Assembly: GCA_044448685.1 (NCBI GenBank)
Contig: JBIOHC010000008.1
Coordinates: 1 to 64,000, forward strand
DNA length: 64,000 nt
Direction: 5' to 3'
Source: Palsa-965 sp044448685
Lineage (GTDB): Bacteria; Bacteroidota; Bacteroidia; Palsa-965
Shown here: piece by piece, positions 43,901 to 52,548 of the stretch
Layout of the letters: each line of letters opens with the position of its first letter
Position numbering within the stretch: position 1 is the first letter of the stretch
Notes under the pieces: generated by a model
The model's database searches: none
Told to the model about the DNA's origin: nothing
The model's input: the letters and a program-made list of their open reading frames with translations, nothing else
Made by a program: the position numbers and the translations under genes

Positions 43901-44341
43901 CAGGACTTTTTCTGAAAGGGCTTCGGGGTAGGTGACAATCAGCAGGGGGTGTTTCTCATCTGCTTTCAGAAGCCTGTTGAGGACTTCTGTCCGGAGCAGT
44001 ACATTGGAATTATCCGTTTCTTCTGTCTGGTAAGGAAGCTTTGCAGGGTCGGGATAGAAGAGTGTTTGTTCTTTGCCACAGAGATTTTCCAGATCGTTCA
44101 GGAAATAGGCAGCCTCCTCTTTATCGCTGAGGATAAAAAGTTGAGTTTGCCGGCTGACCTGATAAACAGCATTGGATACCAGACTCAGCGCTGAACCTGC
44201 CAGCCCTTTCAGGTGTATCCGGGAAGGGCTTTTCAGTGCTTTCGCGATTTCAGCGGTTCTCAGCTCAGCAACATATAGCCGGACTAATTCTTCTAAATTC
44301 AATTCTTCTCGCTGAAATAACGTACAGGCAAAGATAGGCAT
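40934..44341 (-). CDS. mfd: transcription-repair coupling factor Mfd
   Basis: 1135 residues, the normal length. An N-terminal UvrB-homology region is followed by the RNA-polymerase-interacting CarD-like domain (LSPGDYVTHIDHGIGRFGGLEKI, about 440-465), the superfamily 2 helicase/translocase (VCGDVGFGKTEIAIRAAF about 590; LLIIDEEQKFGV; LTLTATPIPRTLQFSMMGARDLSIITTPPPNR; STTIIESGLDISNANTI; DLHQMRGRVGRSNKKAHCFL) and the TRCF C-terminal domain. Mfd removes stalled RNA polymerase and recruits UvrA to lesions. It may be co-transcribed with fbp upstream (46-base gap). Confidence 0.96.
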   Translation of the reverse strand: MPIFACTLFQREELNLEELVRLYVAELRTAEIAKALKSPSRIHLKGLAGSALSLVSNAVYQVSRQTQLFILSDKEEAAYFLNDLENLCGKEQTLFYPDPAKLPYQTEETDNSNVLLRTEVLNRLLKADEKHPLLIVTYPEALSEKVLTREQLADNTLELRQGEKLSIEFICDVLNEYGFRRTDYVLEPGQFSIRGGIVDVWSFSFDYPYRIEFTGDDTDSIRSFDPTTQLSITSYTHVSIIPNIRERELTESRQNFLEYIPSGTALWFDNISLCRESLRKQSDIAQTAFDKIQSPLQHQLPSELFVSPESFTEKLTMFPVVECGNYFEYKPDQTFTYHCSPQPAFHKNFEMLIDHLKACTEKGYKNIICSDTAKQLERLYSIFEDIGKSIDFHAIHTSMHLGFTDHELKITCFTDHQIFERYHKYQIKNASFKKKEAITLKELQDLSPGDYVTHIDHGIGRFGGLEKIDVNGKMQETIRIVYRDNDILHISIHSLHRIAKYSGKEGSIPRIDKLGSNTWSNLKQKTKKKVIEIAFDLIQLYAKRRAQQGFQFSPDNYLQNELEASFIYEDTPDQVKATADVKRDMEKPYPMDRLVCGDVGFGKTEIAIRAAFKSVCDSKQVAVLVPTTILALQHYKTFRERMKDLPCTVEYINRFRSSKEQKDILERLEKGKVDILIGTHKLVGKEVKFKDLGLLIIDEEQKFGVSVKDKLKTMKVNVDTLTLTATPIPRTLQFSMMGARDLSIITTPPPNRYPVLTELHSFNEEIIRDGIMHEFKRGGQVFFVHNRISNLPEIASLIQRLCPGVKVAVGHGQMEGHKLEEIMLGFVDGHYDVLVSTTIIESGLDISNANTIFINEAHLFGLSDLHQMRGRVGRSNKKAHCFLITPPVSVLTDEARKRLKAIEEFAELGSGFHIAMRDLDIRGAGNLLGGEQSGFINDIGFDAYQKILDEAVEELKETTFKGLFEGTEDSFTHKRRKKTGTDVFVKDTQVDTDLEILIPESYITNITERLSLYRELDELTTEEDLHSFENQLRDRFGPVPGPALELIDTVRLRRMAMAIGFEKLILKNRKMTGFFVSTQNSPFYQSDSFSAVLRFVQQNQKTASMKEGHNKLTLTFPNISSVRDAMNALEPVLKA

Positions 44342-44387
44342 TCTGTCCTATCTTAAAGGGCAGGGAAATTTGCAGTAAAGAAGATTT

Positions 44388-45410
44388 TCAGTTTTTTGCT
44401 TCTATGGTAGAATACTTACGCATAAAATCCTCAGCCATTTCAACCATTTCGGACGAACCGATAAAGACAGGGGTACGCTGATGGAGTGATTTGACATCGA
44501 TTTCCAGGATACGTTTGCTGCCATCGCTGGCTTTGCCGCCTGCCTGTTCAAGGATGAAGGCAAGGGGGTTGCATTCATAGAGGAGACGAAGTTTGCCTTT
44601 TGGAGCTTGTGCAGTAGTAGGGTAAATAAAGATACCTCCATAGAGAAGATTCCGGTGTATGTCGGCCACAGCCGAACCTATATAACGGGAAGAATAGGGG
44701 CGATTGGTCTTTTTGTCTTCTTCCTGACACCATTTGATGAATTTCTTCACTCCATCGGGAAAATGTACATAGTATCCTTCGTTGATGGAATAGATTTTGC
44801 CGGTAGGTGCTATTTTAATATTAGGATGAGAAAGACAAAATTCGCCGATGGAAGGGTCCAGTGTAAAGCCATTGACTCCCTTACCGGTGGTATAGACCAT
44901 CATGGTAGATGAGCCGTAAATAACATAGCCTGCTGCAACCTGATCGGTTCCGCGCTGGAGAAAGTCTTCCAGCTTGCCGGGACCGCTCAGTGAGGTGCGG
45001 CGGTATATGGAAAAAATGGTTCCTACAGATACATTGGCATCGATATTGGATGATCCGTCGAGGGGATCAATAGCCACTACATATTTGGCATTACGGCTTT
45101 GAATATTATCGACCAGGATCATATCTTCATTTTCTTCCGATACGATGGCACAAACTTCGCCTCCTACGGTAAGGGCGGCAATAAACTGTTCATTGGCAAA
45201 TACATCCAGCTTCTTCACATTTTCACCCTGTACATTGGTCTCTCCGGCTTCACCCAGAATATCAGCCAGTCCGGCTTTATTCACTTCCCTGTTTACGATT
45301 TTTGCTGCAATACCGATATCTCTCAGAAGGCGTGAAAACTCTCCTTTAGCATAAGGAAAGTCGCTTTGCTTTTCGATGATAAACTGTCCGAGTGTCTTTA
45401 CCTTGCTCAT
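44388..45410 (-). CDS. fbp: class I fructose-1,6-bisphosphatase
   Basis: 340 residues from ATG 45410 (MSKVKTLGQFIIEKQSDF); an upstream GTG at 45458 would add 16 unlikely residues. Class I FBPase signatures are present: metal-binding VVAIDPLDGSSNIDANVSVGTIFSIYRR (about 105-130), the substrate region SRYIGSAVADIHRNLLYGGIFIYPTT, and LRLLYECNPLAFILEQAGGKASDG near the end. It hydrolyses fructose 1,6-bisphosphate in gluconeogenesis. The gene diverges from the GNAT gene. Confidence 0.95.
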   Translation of the reverse strand: MSKVKTLGQFIIEKQSDFPYAKGEFSRLLRDIGIAAKIVNREVNKAGLADILGEAGETNVQGENVKKLDVFANEQFIAALTVGGEVCAIVSEENEDMILVDNIQSRNAKYVVAIDPLDGSSNIDANVSVGTIFSIYRRTSLSGPGKLEDFLQRGTDQVAAGYVIYGSSTMMVYTTGKGVNGFTLDPSIGEFCLSHPNIKIAPTGKIYSINEGYYVHFPDGVKKFIKWCQEEDKKTNRPYSSRYIGSAVADIHRNLLYGGIFIYPTTAQAPKGKLRLLYECNPLAFILEQAGGKASDGSKRILEIDVKSLHQRTPVFIGSSEMVEMAEDFMRKYSTIEAKN

Positions 45411-45451
45411 GAATGATAAATCGTTGGTTGATACTCCAAATATCGGAATAA

Positions 45452-45482
45452 TTCGCACAGGAAAGGCATTTTTTTATCTTTA
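45452..45482 (+). promoter_or_regulatory. candidate Bacteroidota-type promoter for the GNAT-lysC pair
   Basis: TTCG (45452-45455) and TATCTTTA (45475-45482) are separated by 19 bases, matching the -33 TTTG / -7 TAnnTTTG layout with one mismatch each; the ATG follows 5 bases later, giving a very short leader or a leaderless start. Confidence 0.4.
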
Positions 45483-45487
45483 CGCCC

Positions 45488-45955
45488 ATGGAAATAAAAA
45501 TCAGGAAAGGATATAAAGAAGACCTGCCTGCCATACTTGGTCTTATCCGCGAATTGGCAACATTTGAAAAAGCAACAGATGAAGTTGAAGTATCTCTGGA
45601 GGATCTGGAAGAAGACGGTTTCGGGGAACGCCCCATATTCCGTTTTGTTGTTGCTGAGACAGATGAACGTATTGTAGGCATGGCCTTATATTATATCAAA
45701 TACAGTTCCTGGAAAGGGAAATGTGTTTTTCTGGAAGATATTATCGTCACTGAATCATTCAGGAGGTATCAGATAGGTAAGAAACTGTTTTCAGAAGTCG
45801 TGAAAGCTGCTAAACAGATGCGGGTGAAAAGGGTTGAGTGGCAGGTTCTGGACTGGAATGCTCCGGCTATACGTTTCTATGAAAATTATGATACCCAGTT
45901 CATGAAGGAATGGATCAGCTGCCGCCTGACAGAAGAACAGATCAATTCCTTTTGA
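45488..45955 (+). CDS. GNAT-family N-acetyltransferase
   Basis: 155 residues. The GNAT fold is recognisable from an N-terminal IRKGYKEDLPAILGLIRELATFEKA, a middle FVVAETDERIVGMALYYIKYSSWKGKCVFLEDIIVTESFRRYQIGKKLFSEV (the acetyl-CoA pyrophosphate loop, normally Q/RxxGxG/A, appears as RRYQIGK) and VEWQVLDWNAPAIRFYENY near the end. It is most like the diamine/thialysine acetyltransferase (SSAT) group. The substrate cannot be fixed by sequence. It lies just 11 bases before lysC. Confidence 0.88.
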   Translation: MEIKIRKGYKEDLPAILGLIRELATFEKATDEVEVSLEDLEEDGFGERPIFRFVVAETDERIVGMALYYIKYSSWKGKCVFLEDIIVTESFRRYQIGKKLFSEVVKAAKQMRVKRVEWQVLDWNAPAIRFYENYDTQFMKEWISCRLTEEQINSF

Positions 45956-45966
45956 ATCTTACGTGT

Positions 45967-47238
45967 ATGAAAGTATTCAAATTCGGCGGGGCATCTGTGA
46001 AGGATGCGGCAGGTGTAAGGAATGTGGCGGAGATCATCCGCCTTTTTCCCCTGGATAAACTCATCGTTGTTATATCGGCAATGGGTAAAACAACCAATGC
46101 CCTGGAAAAGCTATGTGAGGCTTTTTATGCGTGCAGTGATACGAAAGAAGCAATCCTGGAAGAAATAAAGGATTACCATAAACAGATTGCGAAGGAATTA
46201 TTCCCACTCTCCACCCACCCTGTACATGATGAACTTCACAATACATTTGTGGAGCTTGAATGGGCTATTGAAGGCAAGGCCGAAAATGGTTTTGACAAGG
46301 AGTATGATCAGATCGTTTCGGTTGGAGAAATGCTGGCTACCCGTATCGTTGCCGCTTATCTGAATGAACAGCCGATCAGGACAAGATGGTGGGATGCCCG
46401 TGATCTTATCCGGACAGATTCAACATGGAGAGAAGGCAAGGTAGACTGGGATCAGACGGCTGAGAACATCCGGTCGGCCATCCTGCCTGTTCTGGAACAA
46501 AGCGATACGCAGGTTGTGCTTGTACAGGGATTTATTGGTGGAGACGCTGAAAACTATACCACTACACTGGGCAGGGAAGGATCTGACTATACAGCTGCCA
46601 TCCTGGCCTTTTGTACGAATGCTGAAAGTGTGAGCATCTGGAAGGATGTTCCGGGTGTGCTCAATGCAGATCCTAAATGGTTTGACGAAACAAAAAGGAT
46701 TGATCAGCTGTCCTATCAGGATGCCATTGAACTGGCTTATTACGGAGCTACGGTGATTCATCCCAAGACCATCAAGCCTTTACAGAATAAGGATATTCCG
46801 CTTTATGTAAGGTCTTTTCTGGCCCCGCGTGAACCAGGCACACTGATCAATAGTGCCCAGGCACCGCTCCCCGTTCCCTGCTTTATCTTTAAAGTCAACC
46901 AACTCCTCATTTCCCTTTCGCCCAAAGATTTTTCCTTTATTGTGGAGGAGAACATGAGCAGTATCTTCCGGATTTTTGCAGAGCATAAGGTGAAGATAAA
47001 CACGATGCAGAATTCGGCCATCAGTTTTTCCATCTGTGCCGATAATGACAGCCGGAAAACACCGGCACTCATCAAGGCATTACAGGCTGACTACCGGGTA
47101 TTGTATAATGATGATGTGGAGCTGATCACCATACGCTATTATGACCAGGCAACGATAGACAGGGTTTGTATCGGCAAGAAGGTGTTGTTGGAGGTGAAGA
47201 GCCGGTATACCGTCCAGCTCGTTGTACGGGGTGATTAA
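45967..47238 (+). CDS. lysC: aspartate kinase
   Basis: 423 residues from ATG 45967 (MKVFKFGGASVKDAAGVRNV); a frame from 45910 would add 19 residues overlapping the acetyltransferase. The amino-acid-kinase domain carries the KFGGAS start, a substrate loop VQGFIGGDAENYTTTLGREGSDYTAAILA and DVPGVLNADPKWF...LSYQDAIELAYYGATVIHPKTIKPLQN. The last about 130 residues look like a regulatory ACT-type region. It makes aspartyl phosphate for lysine, threonine and methionine synthesis. It ends 4 bases inside the convergent dehydrogenase gene. Confidence 0.93.
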   Translation: MKVFKFGGASVKDAAGVRNVAEIIRLFPLDKLIVVISAMGKTTNALEKLCEAFYACSDTKEAILEEIKDYHKQIAKELFPLSTHPVHDELHNTFVELEWAIEGKAENGFDKEYDQIVSVGEMLATRIVAAYLNEQPIRTRWWDARDLIRTDSTWREGKVDWDQTAENIRSAILPVLEQSDTQVVLVQGFIGGDAENYTTTLGREGSDYTAAILAFCTNAESVSIWKDVPGVLNADPKWFDETKRIDQLSYQDAIELAYYGATVIHPKTIKPLQNKDIPLYVRSFLAPREPGTLINSAQAPLPVPCFIFKVNQLLISLSPKDFSFIVEENMSSIFRIFAEHKVKINTMQNSAISFSICADNDSRKTPALIKALQADYRVLYNDDVELITIRYYDQATIDRVCIGKKVLLEVKSRYTVQLVVRGD

Positions 47239-48185
47239 GACTTTCGTATAAGCCGGATTATTTTCCCGGCCAGGACCCTCGCTATTTTTTCATTGCTTTC
47301 AATGCTCCATCCTGCAATATGGGGAGAGAGCATAACTTTATCTGATTTAAGCAGATTAAGGAATGCCGGAGGCGCTTTTTCCGTTGCAATATTTTCAAAC
47401 GAAAGCGCTTCGTATTCCAGTACGTCAAGACAGGCACCACGAATTTTTCCGCTTTCCAGGTTCTTCAGAAGATCTTCCGTATTCAGGACCTTACCCCGGG
47501 CCGTATTGATCACGTATATGTTTTTACGGAAGGCTCTGAAGAATGCATCATCTGCCATGTATTGGGTTTCATCGGTAAGGGGTACATGCAGGCTGAGGAT
47601 GTCGGCGTCCTGTTTTATTTTTTCAAGGGAAGATTCAAGGGCATATTCATCACTGAATCCTTGTTTGTATTTGTCATAAGCCAACACCGTTACATCAAAC
47701 CCTTTCAGGAGGCGGGCAAATGCCATTCCCATATTTCCGTATCCTATAATTCCAACTGTCTTACCCATCAGCTCTATTCCTCTGTTGGCTTCCCGGTTCC
47801 ACTGCATCTCCCTTACTTCCCTGTTGGCGCGGCACAAGTTGTTGAATAAAGAAAGAAGCATACCCAGGGCATGTTCAGCAACGGCATCTTTATTGCCTTC
47901 CGGAGAATTCAGGCAACGAATGCCTTTGCTTTCGGCGTAAGCCACATCAATGTTCTCCATTCCTGCTCCAGCCCTTGCAATAAACCGAAGCCTGGTTCCT
48001 TTGTCGATAAGGGCTTTATCGAGGCGGATGCGGCTGCGGATTACAATACCGTCGTAAAGGGGCAGATGAGCTTCTATCTCCTCCCGTGTCCAGTGATAAT
48101 TCAGATCACACTGAATACCGGCTTCTCCGAGCATTGTGTGAAGAGCAGGGTGATTGGAATCAATGAAAAGGACAAGCGGTTTCAT
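47235..48185 (-). CDS. D-3-phosphoglycerate dehydrogenase-like 2-hydroxyacid dehydrogenase
   Basis: 316 residues. The catalytic domain has the RAGAGMENIDV pocket (catalytic Arg), the NAD Rossmann motif is VGIIGYGNMGMAFARLLKGF, followed by SLHVPLTDETQYM and VINTARGKVLNTEDLL. The catalytic His is in MLSPHIAGWSIESNEK. This is the D-isomer-specific 2-hydroxyacid dehydrogenase family; it lacks a C-terminal ACT domain, as short SerA-like enzymes do. It probably makes phosphohydroxypyruvate for serine synthesis, but other hydroxyacids are possible. Its 3' end overlaps the end of lysC by 4 bases. Confidence 0.87.
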   Translation of the reverse strand: MKPLVLFIDSNHPALHTMLGEAGIQCDLNYHWTREEIEAHLPLYDGIVIRSRIRLDKALIDKGTRLRFIARAGAGMENIDVAYAESKGIRCLNSPEGNKDAVAEHALGMLLSLFNNLCRANREVREMQWNREANRGIELMGKTVGIIGYGNMGMAFARLLKGFDVTVLAYDKYKQGFSDEYALESSLEKIKQDADILSLHVPLTDETQYMADDAFFRAFRKNIYVINTARGKVLNTEDLLKNLESGKIRGACLDVLEYEALSFENIATEKAPPAFLNLLKSDKVMLSPHIAGWSIESNEKIARVLAGKIIRLIRKS

Positions 48186-48186
48186 G

Positions 48187-49584
48187 TTAAAGCAATATTC
48201 CTCTCAGCATCAGGGTGGCAACGGAGAAATAAATAACCAGTCCGGTTACATCCACCAGGGTAGCTACAAAAGGAGCGGAAGAGACGGCAGGATCCCGCCC
48301 GAATTTCTTAAGCACAATGGGCAGTACAGATCCGCTCAGGTTTCCCCACAGTACTACACCTACCAGAGATACGCTCACCGTAACGGCTACCATGAGCCAA
48401 TGATCCCCATAAACGTTTTTGAAGATGGCCGACCAGAGGGCAATGCGTATGAATCCGATAGCACCCAGAATAAGGCCAAGGCTGAAGCCAACAACGATTT
48501 CTTTTTTGACGATTCTCCACCATTCCCGTATTGTTACTTCACCAAGAGCCAGGGCCCGGATGATAAGTGTGGAAGCCTGTGAGCCGGTATTACCACCGCT
48601 GGAAATGATGAGGGGAACGAAGAGGGCCAGGACGACAGCTTTTTCAATCTGTCCTTCAAAGAAACTCATGGCTGTTGCAGTAAAGCTTTCACCTACGAAG
48701 AGGATGATGAGCCAGCCAACACGTTTCTTGATCAGGGGCCAGAGCGGAATGGTCATATAAGGCTCATCCAGTACTTCGACGGCAGCCATTTTCTGAACAT
48801 CTTCCGTTTCTTCCTGGCGGATCACATCCACCACATCGTCAATAGTTATGCGTCCTGCAAGCCTTCCTATCAGATCGGTAACAGGTAATACGACCAGGTC
48901 ATATTTTTCCATGATACGGGCAGCTTCAGCTGCATCCGTATTTACTTTTACGGAAATGATTTCCGTATTGAAAACATCCCGTATGGGAGTACGCAAAGGA
49001 GTAGTCAGTACCTTTTTGAGGGAAATGAGACCTACCAGTTTCTCCGTATCATCAACCACATAAATGGCATAGATGTGTTTAATATCATCAGCGTGTTCTC
49101 TCAGTGATCGTACACAGTCGAGCATCGTTCCCGCTACATTCACTTCAACAAGCTCTTTGGCCATCAGACCGCCGGCCGTGTTCTTGTCATAATTGAGCAG
49201 ATCAACAATATCGCTGGCCTGTTCCGAATCTTCAATATGGGCCAGTACCTCACCCTGAACCTTGTCGGGGAGTTCGGCTATTACGTCGGCAGCATCATCC
49301 GACTCCATATTATCAATAAACTGTTCGGCAATCTCTTTCGAGGTGAGGGAAGCCAGGAAACGTTCCCGTATATCCTCATCCATTTCAACAAGCACCTTAC
49401 CGGCTTCTTCGTCGCTCAGGTGTTTGTAAATGAATTTGGCTTCTTCCAGATTCAGCTCATTGAATATTTCCGCAATATCGGAGGCATGGAGTTCTTCCAG
49501 GAAGGCATTGATGAATGCGTCATTGCCGGCCTGAATGGCATCCCTGAGCTTGGTGAAATGCTCTTTTGTAAGTTGAAATGACAT
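48187..49584 (-). CDS. mgtE: magnesium transporter MgtE
   Basis: 465 residues. The N-terminal MgtE-N superhelical domain (IFNELNLEEAKFIYKHLSDEEAGKVLVEMDEDIRERFLASL) is followed by a CBS pair (TAGGLMAKELVEVNVAGTMLDCVRSL; PIRDVFNTEIISVKVNTDAAEAARIMEKYDLVVLPVTD), then a membrane domain of about five helices with the ion-path signature LIISSGGNTGSQASTLIIRALALGEV, ending LVDVTGLVIYFSVATLML. It imports Mg2+ under control of cytosolic Mg2+ binding to the N/CBS regions. It is separated by just one base from the dehydrogenase start. Confidence 0.93.
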   Translation of the reverse strand: MSFQLTKEHFTKLRDAIQAGNDAFINAFLEELHASDIAEIFNELNLEEAKFIYKHLSDEEAGKVLVEMDEDIRERFLASLTSKEIAEQFIDNMESDDAADVIAELPDKVQGEVLAHIEDSEQASDIVDLLNYDKNTAGGLMAKELVEVNVAGTMLDCVRSLREHADDIKHIYAIYVVDDTEKLVGLISLKKVLTTPLRTPIRDVFNTEIISVKVNTDAAEAARIMEKYDLVVLPVTDLIGRLAGRITIDDVVDVIRQEETEDVQKMAAVEVLDEPYMTIPLWPLIKKRVGWLIILFVGESFTATAMSFFEGQIEKAVVLALFVPLIISSGGNTGSQASTLIIRALALGEVTIREWWRIVKKEIVVGFSLGLILGAIGFIRIALWSAIFKNVYGDHWLMVAVTVSVSLVGVVLWGNLSGSVLPIVLKKFGRDPAVSSAPFVATLVDVTGLVIYFSVATLMLRGILL

Positions 49585-49625
49585 CAGAGATTCCGGTTTA
49601 ATGCGTTAATTCCCAAATTTAGGCT

Positions 49626-50390
49626 TTATCCCAATAGGCATGTCAATTCAACAAAATCTTTAACACTGAGTCTTTCCGCCCTCAAAGCAAAGAAAGGATG
49701 ACTCAGCACCTCATCATTATGAATAAGGCTTCGGAGCGCATTGCGCAATGTTTTACGGCGCTGGTTGAAGGCTGTTTTTACAACCCGTATAAAGAGTGCC
49801 TCATTACAGCCAAGATCCTGTATTTCGTTACGTTTCAGCCGTATGACTGCCGATTTGACTTTAGGCGGTGGCTGGAATACATGTTCATGAACGGTGAAGA
49901 GGTATTCAATCGTGTACCAGGCTTGTATCAGGACACTGGTAATGCCATAGGTCTTGCTTCCCGGAGGGGCTGCCAGACGTTCGGCAACTTCTTTCTGAAA
50001 CATTCCCACCACTTCCGGTATCTGATTCCTGTGCTCCAGCACCTGGAACAGAATTTCGGTCGATATATTGTAAGGGAAATTACCGATGATGGCGAACGGA
50101 CCGTTAAACTTTTCCTGAAAAGGATACTGCAGAAAATCGCCTTCAATGATACGGTCGTTCAAGGCAGGAAAATGAACCCTGAGCCATGCTATGGAGTCCC
50201 GGTCCACATCAATAACTGTTGTTTTCAGGAGTGGATCTTCAAGCAGGTATTTGGTCAGCACACCCATGCCGGGGCCAATTTCAAGTACATCGGTATAACC
50301 CTTTTTGCTGAGGCTGTTTACAATATCCTGTGCGATCTGCTCATCTTTGAGAAAATGCTGCCCCAGATGTTTCTTCGCTCTTACAGTCAT
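49626..50390 (-). CDS. rsmA: 16S rRNA adenine dimethyltransferase RsmA (KsgA)
   Basis: 254 residues. Family motifs: KKHLGQHFLKDEQIA at the start, SAM-binding VLEIGPGMGVLTKYLL, and the catalytic NFPYNIS (the N-P-P-Y-type motif with Phe). It dimethylates two adjacent adenines near the 3' end of 16S rRNA. The start overlaps the stop of the DUF4286 gene by 4 bases, so the two are translationally coupled; this pairing is common in the phylum. Confidence 0.95.
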   Translation of the reverse strand: MTVRAKKHLGQHFLKDEQIAQDIVNSLSKKGYTDVLEIGPGMGVLTKYLLEDPLLKTTVIDVDRDSIAWLRVHFPALNDRIIEGDFLQYPFQEKFNGPFAIIGNFPYNISTEILFQVLEHRNQIPEVVGMFQKEVAERLAAPPGSKTYGITSVLIQAWYTIEYLFTVHEHVFQPPPKVKSAVIRLKRNEIQDLGCNEALFIRVVKTAFNQRRKTLRNALRSLIHNDEVLSHPFFALRAERLSVKDFVELTCLLG

Positions 50391-50689
50391 TCCAGCACTT
50401 CCAAAAGGGTTCGGAACGCAACAAACTTATCTTTAAACCGCTCGTTATGGTCTTTCTGCAAGCCGGGAGCATGCTTTTGCCGGTATTCTTCCAGTTCGTT
50501 CATGCTGTTGCAGGTATATTGAATGGAGTAGGTAACACCGGAGTCTTCATCAACGAGGACTTTGCAAATCTTATTTTCAATAAAACATCCTGTCTTCATC
50601 ACATCCGGAATATGCGTTTCCCGCATCCATTTCAACCATTCTGTCTGCACATCGTGATCAATACATACGGTGACATTGTATATTATCAT
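50387..50689 (-). CDS. DUF4286 family protein
   Basis: 100 residues, cytosolic. The pattern MIIYNVTVCIDHDVQTEWLKWMRETHIPDVMKTGCFIENKICKVL ... YSIQYTCNSMNELEEYRQKHAPGLQKDHNERFKDKFVAFRTLLEVL is the DUF4286 signature, a ferredoxin-like alpha/beta fold resembling monooxygenase/dimeric barrels. It is the gene just before rsmA and overlaps it by 4 bases. Function is not established. Confidence 0.88.
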   Translation of the reverse strand: MIIYNVTVCIDHDVQTEWLKWMRETHIPDVMKTGCFIENKICKVLVDEDSGVTYSIQYTCNSMNELEEYRQKHAPGLQKDHNERFKDKFVAFRTLLEVLE

Positions 50690-50700
50690 AATCCTGTTCT

Positions 50701-52548
50701 TCAGTTAACCGTATCTCCGCGTAAAGCCCTGAAACGTTTACGGGCATCCACTCCAAAAGTGCTTCCCTGATATTTAGTCAGGAGTTCCTGATAACATTCC
50801 ATAGCCTTCTCTTTGTTCTTCAGTTGCTCTTCGTAGATGACGCCCATCCTATACAATGCGTCATCGGCAAGGACGCTGGAGCTGTAAGTACTAACCAGCT
50901 TTTGCAGATAAACGACAGCGTCATCAAAATGCCCTTCCCTGAGTTTTATGCCGGCTCTTTTAAAGAGGATATCATCACTGAGGGCGTGGTTAGGGAAGAG
51001 TTTGTTGATGGAATCAAAGGTTGAGAAGGCTTCCTCATCTTTATTCTGAAAAGAAAGCAGTTCAGCCCGGGCATACATCATCATGGGGACTACGTTGGAA
51101 TCTTCTGCCATATTTTCGCTGATGAACAGGGAAAGTTCCATGGCGTCATTGGCGATGAGTTTGGAGGTGGCCCCTTTGAGTACATCAAGCTGGGCCTGGG
51201 CCCATTTGAAATCTCCTGTATAATAACCCACCTTGGCATTCCTGAACTTTGCTTCCTGCCCGATCGGATCATGTTTGTAGGTTTTCTCAACCTGTGAATA
51301 TTTAAGGGATGCTTCCCATACTTCTCCTGAGAGCAAGAGAATGTCACCCAGTTCCAGTTTGCATTCAGCCTGTATTATCGGGCTTACCTGGGGCATATCG
51401 ATTACTTCGTTGAGGAGTTCGGTTGCATATTTGGTATTGTAGAGGTAAAAGGCTTCGAGGTGGGCCAGTTCATGTATGCTCTTTGCTGTAGCCGGTGTTT
51501 TACCCAGGTCATGCAGGGTTTGCTGGTATTGTTTTTCAAGATCCGTCAAATCGGATTTTGACCAGGTGCCTTTACTTATTGTACGGCGGTTCATGGCTGT
51601 AAGCAATTCCATCTGGGCCTGCTGGGTAAAGAATCCTTCAGGCCCCAGGCTGATCACATATTTGTAGCATTTAATGGCAGTCTCATAATCTTCGTTCGAA
51701 ACACAGGTCGATGCAAGAGCCATAACACGTGTGCCTTCTTCTTTTTTGCGTTTGTCAAGCGCTTTGGCCTGTACAAAAGCGGCATCAAAATCTTTTTGCT
51801 GCATCAGCATCCACAGCAGGAGTTCGGAATAAATGGTGCGGTCCCCGTCTTTCTGTACACGCCTGAGTAATTCGGTTTTGAGGAGGGCGTTTTTTTTCTG
51901 ATCCCCTGTATTGTCGAATTTTTCCTGAAGCATATTCTGTACATTCTGAATGGAACGTTCATCATAGCCTATGGCATCCAGGTATTCATTGATCATACCG
52001 ACATAATCTTTTTTGATCTCATAGATTTCTGCGAGTTCAAAATTGAAAGGATAAAAATTGATAAGCTTTCTTCCTTTCAGATAAGTTTCTATGGCATAAT
52101 CATATTCCTTTAAAGCAAGAAAGGATTTGGCCAGGTCAAACACCTGGTTTTGGTTGGGAGAAAGATCATGAACAGCCTGTTCGTATTGTTTTTTGGCTTT
52201 GTCGTCAAGGCCCTGGGCTTTATACAATGAACCCAGATCAACTTCGTATTTCAGGTCATAAGGAAAATTCTTTATCTGGCGACGGATGATTTTCTCTCCT
52301 TTTTTGAAATCCTTGGTATGGATGAGGCAATCGATATAGTAGGAGTAATAGAGTTCGCTTTGTTTTTTGTTAAACAGTTTTTCATAATAAATGAGGGCCT
52401 TGTCAAATTCCCCGGCCTGGTAATACTGAACAGCCAACTGTTCATCTTCCGTAGGCTTGTCACCTGTTGTTTGGGAGAAAACAGAAAAGTGCAGGCCGAA
52501 GGCCAGCAGACAGATAAGCAATCGAAAATGAAAACGAGCCTTAGTCAT
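50701..52548 (-). CDS. exported TPR-repeat protein
   Basis: 615 residues from ATG 52548 (signal peptide MTKARFHFRLLICLLAFGLHFSVFSQ); a longer frame from 52617 lacks a signal. Throughout are TPR-type helices: EDEQLAVQYYQAGEFDKALIYYEKLF near the start, several in the middle, and FDDAVVYLQKLVSTYSSSVLADDALYRMGVIYEEQLKNKEKAMECYQELL at the end, as in BamD/Tol-Pal-associated TPR proteins. It is probably periplasmic or outer-membrane-associated. The start codon overlaps the end of the lipoprotein gene by 8 bases, so they are coupled. No specific partner can be named. Confidence 0.82.
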   Translation of the reverse strand: MTKARFHFRLLICLLAFGLHFSVFSQTTGDKPTEDEQLAVQYYQAGEFDKALIYYEKLFNKKQSELYYSYYIDCLIHTKDFKKGEKIIRRQIKNFPYDLKYEVDLGSLYKAQGLDDKAKKQYEQAVHDLSPNQNQVFDLAKSFLALKEYDYAIETYLKGRKLINFYPFNFELAEIYEIKKDYVGMINEYLDAIGYDERSIQNVQNMLQEKFDNTGDQKKNALLKTELLRRVQKDGDRTIYSELLLWMLMQQKDFDAAFVQAKALDKRKKEEGTRVMALASTCVSNEDYETAIKCYKYVISLGPEGFFTQQAQMELLTAMNRRTISKGTWSKSDLTDLEKQYQQTLHDLGKTPATAKSIHELAHLEAFYLYNTKYATELLNEVIDMPQVSPIIQAECKLELGDILLLSGEVWEASLKYSQVEKTYKHDPIGQEAKFRNAKVGYYTGDFKWAQAQLDVLKGATSKLIANDAMELSLFISENMAEDSNVVPMMMYARAELLSFQNKDEEAFSTFDSINKLFPNHALSDDILFKRAGIKLREGHFDDAVVYLQKLVSTYSSSVLADDALYRMGVIYEEQLKNKEKAMECYQELLTKYQGSTFGVDARKRFRALRGDTVN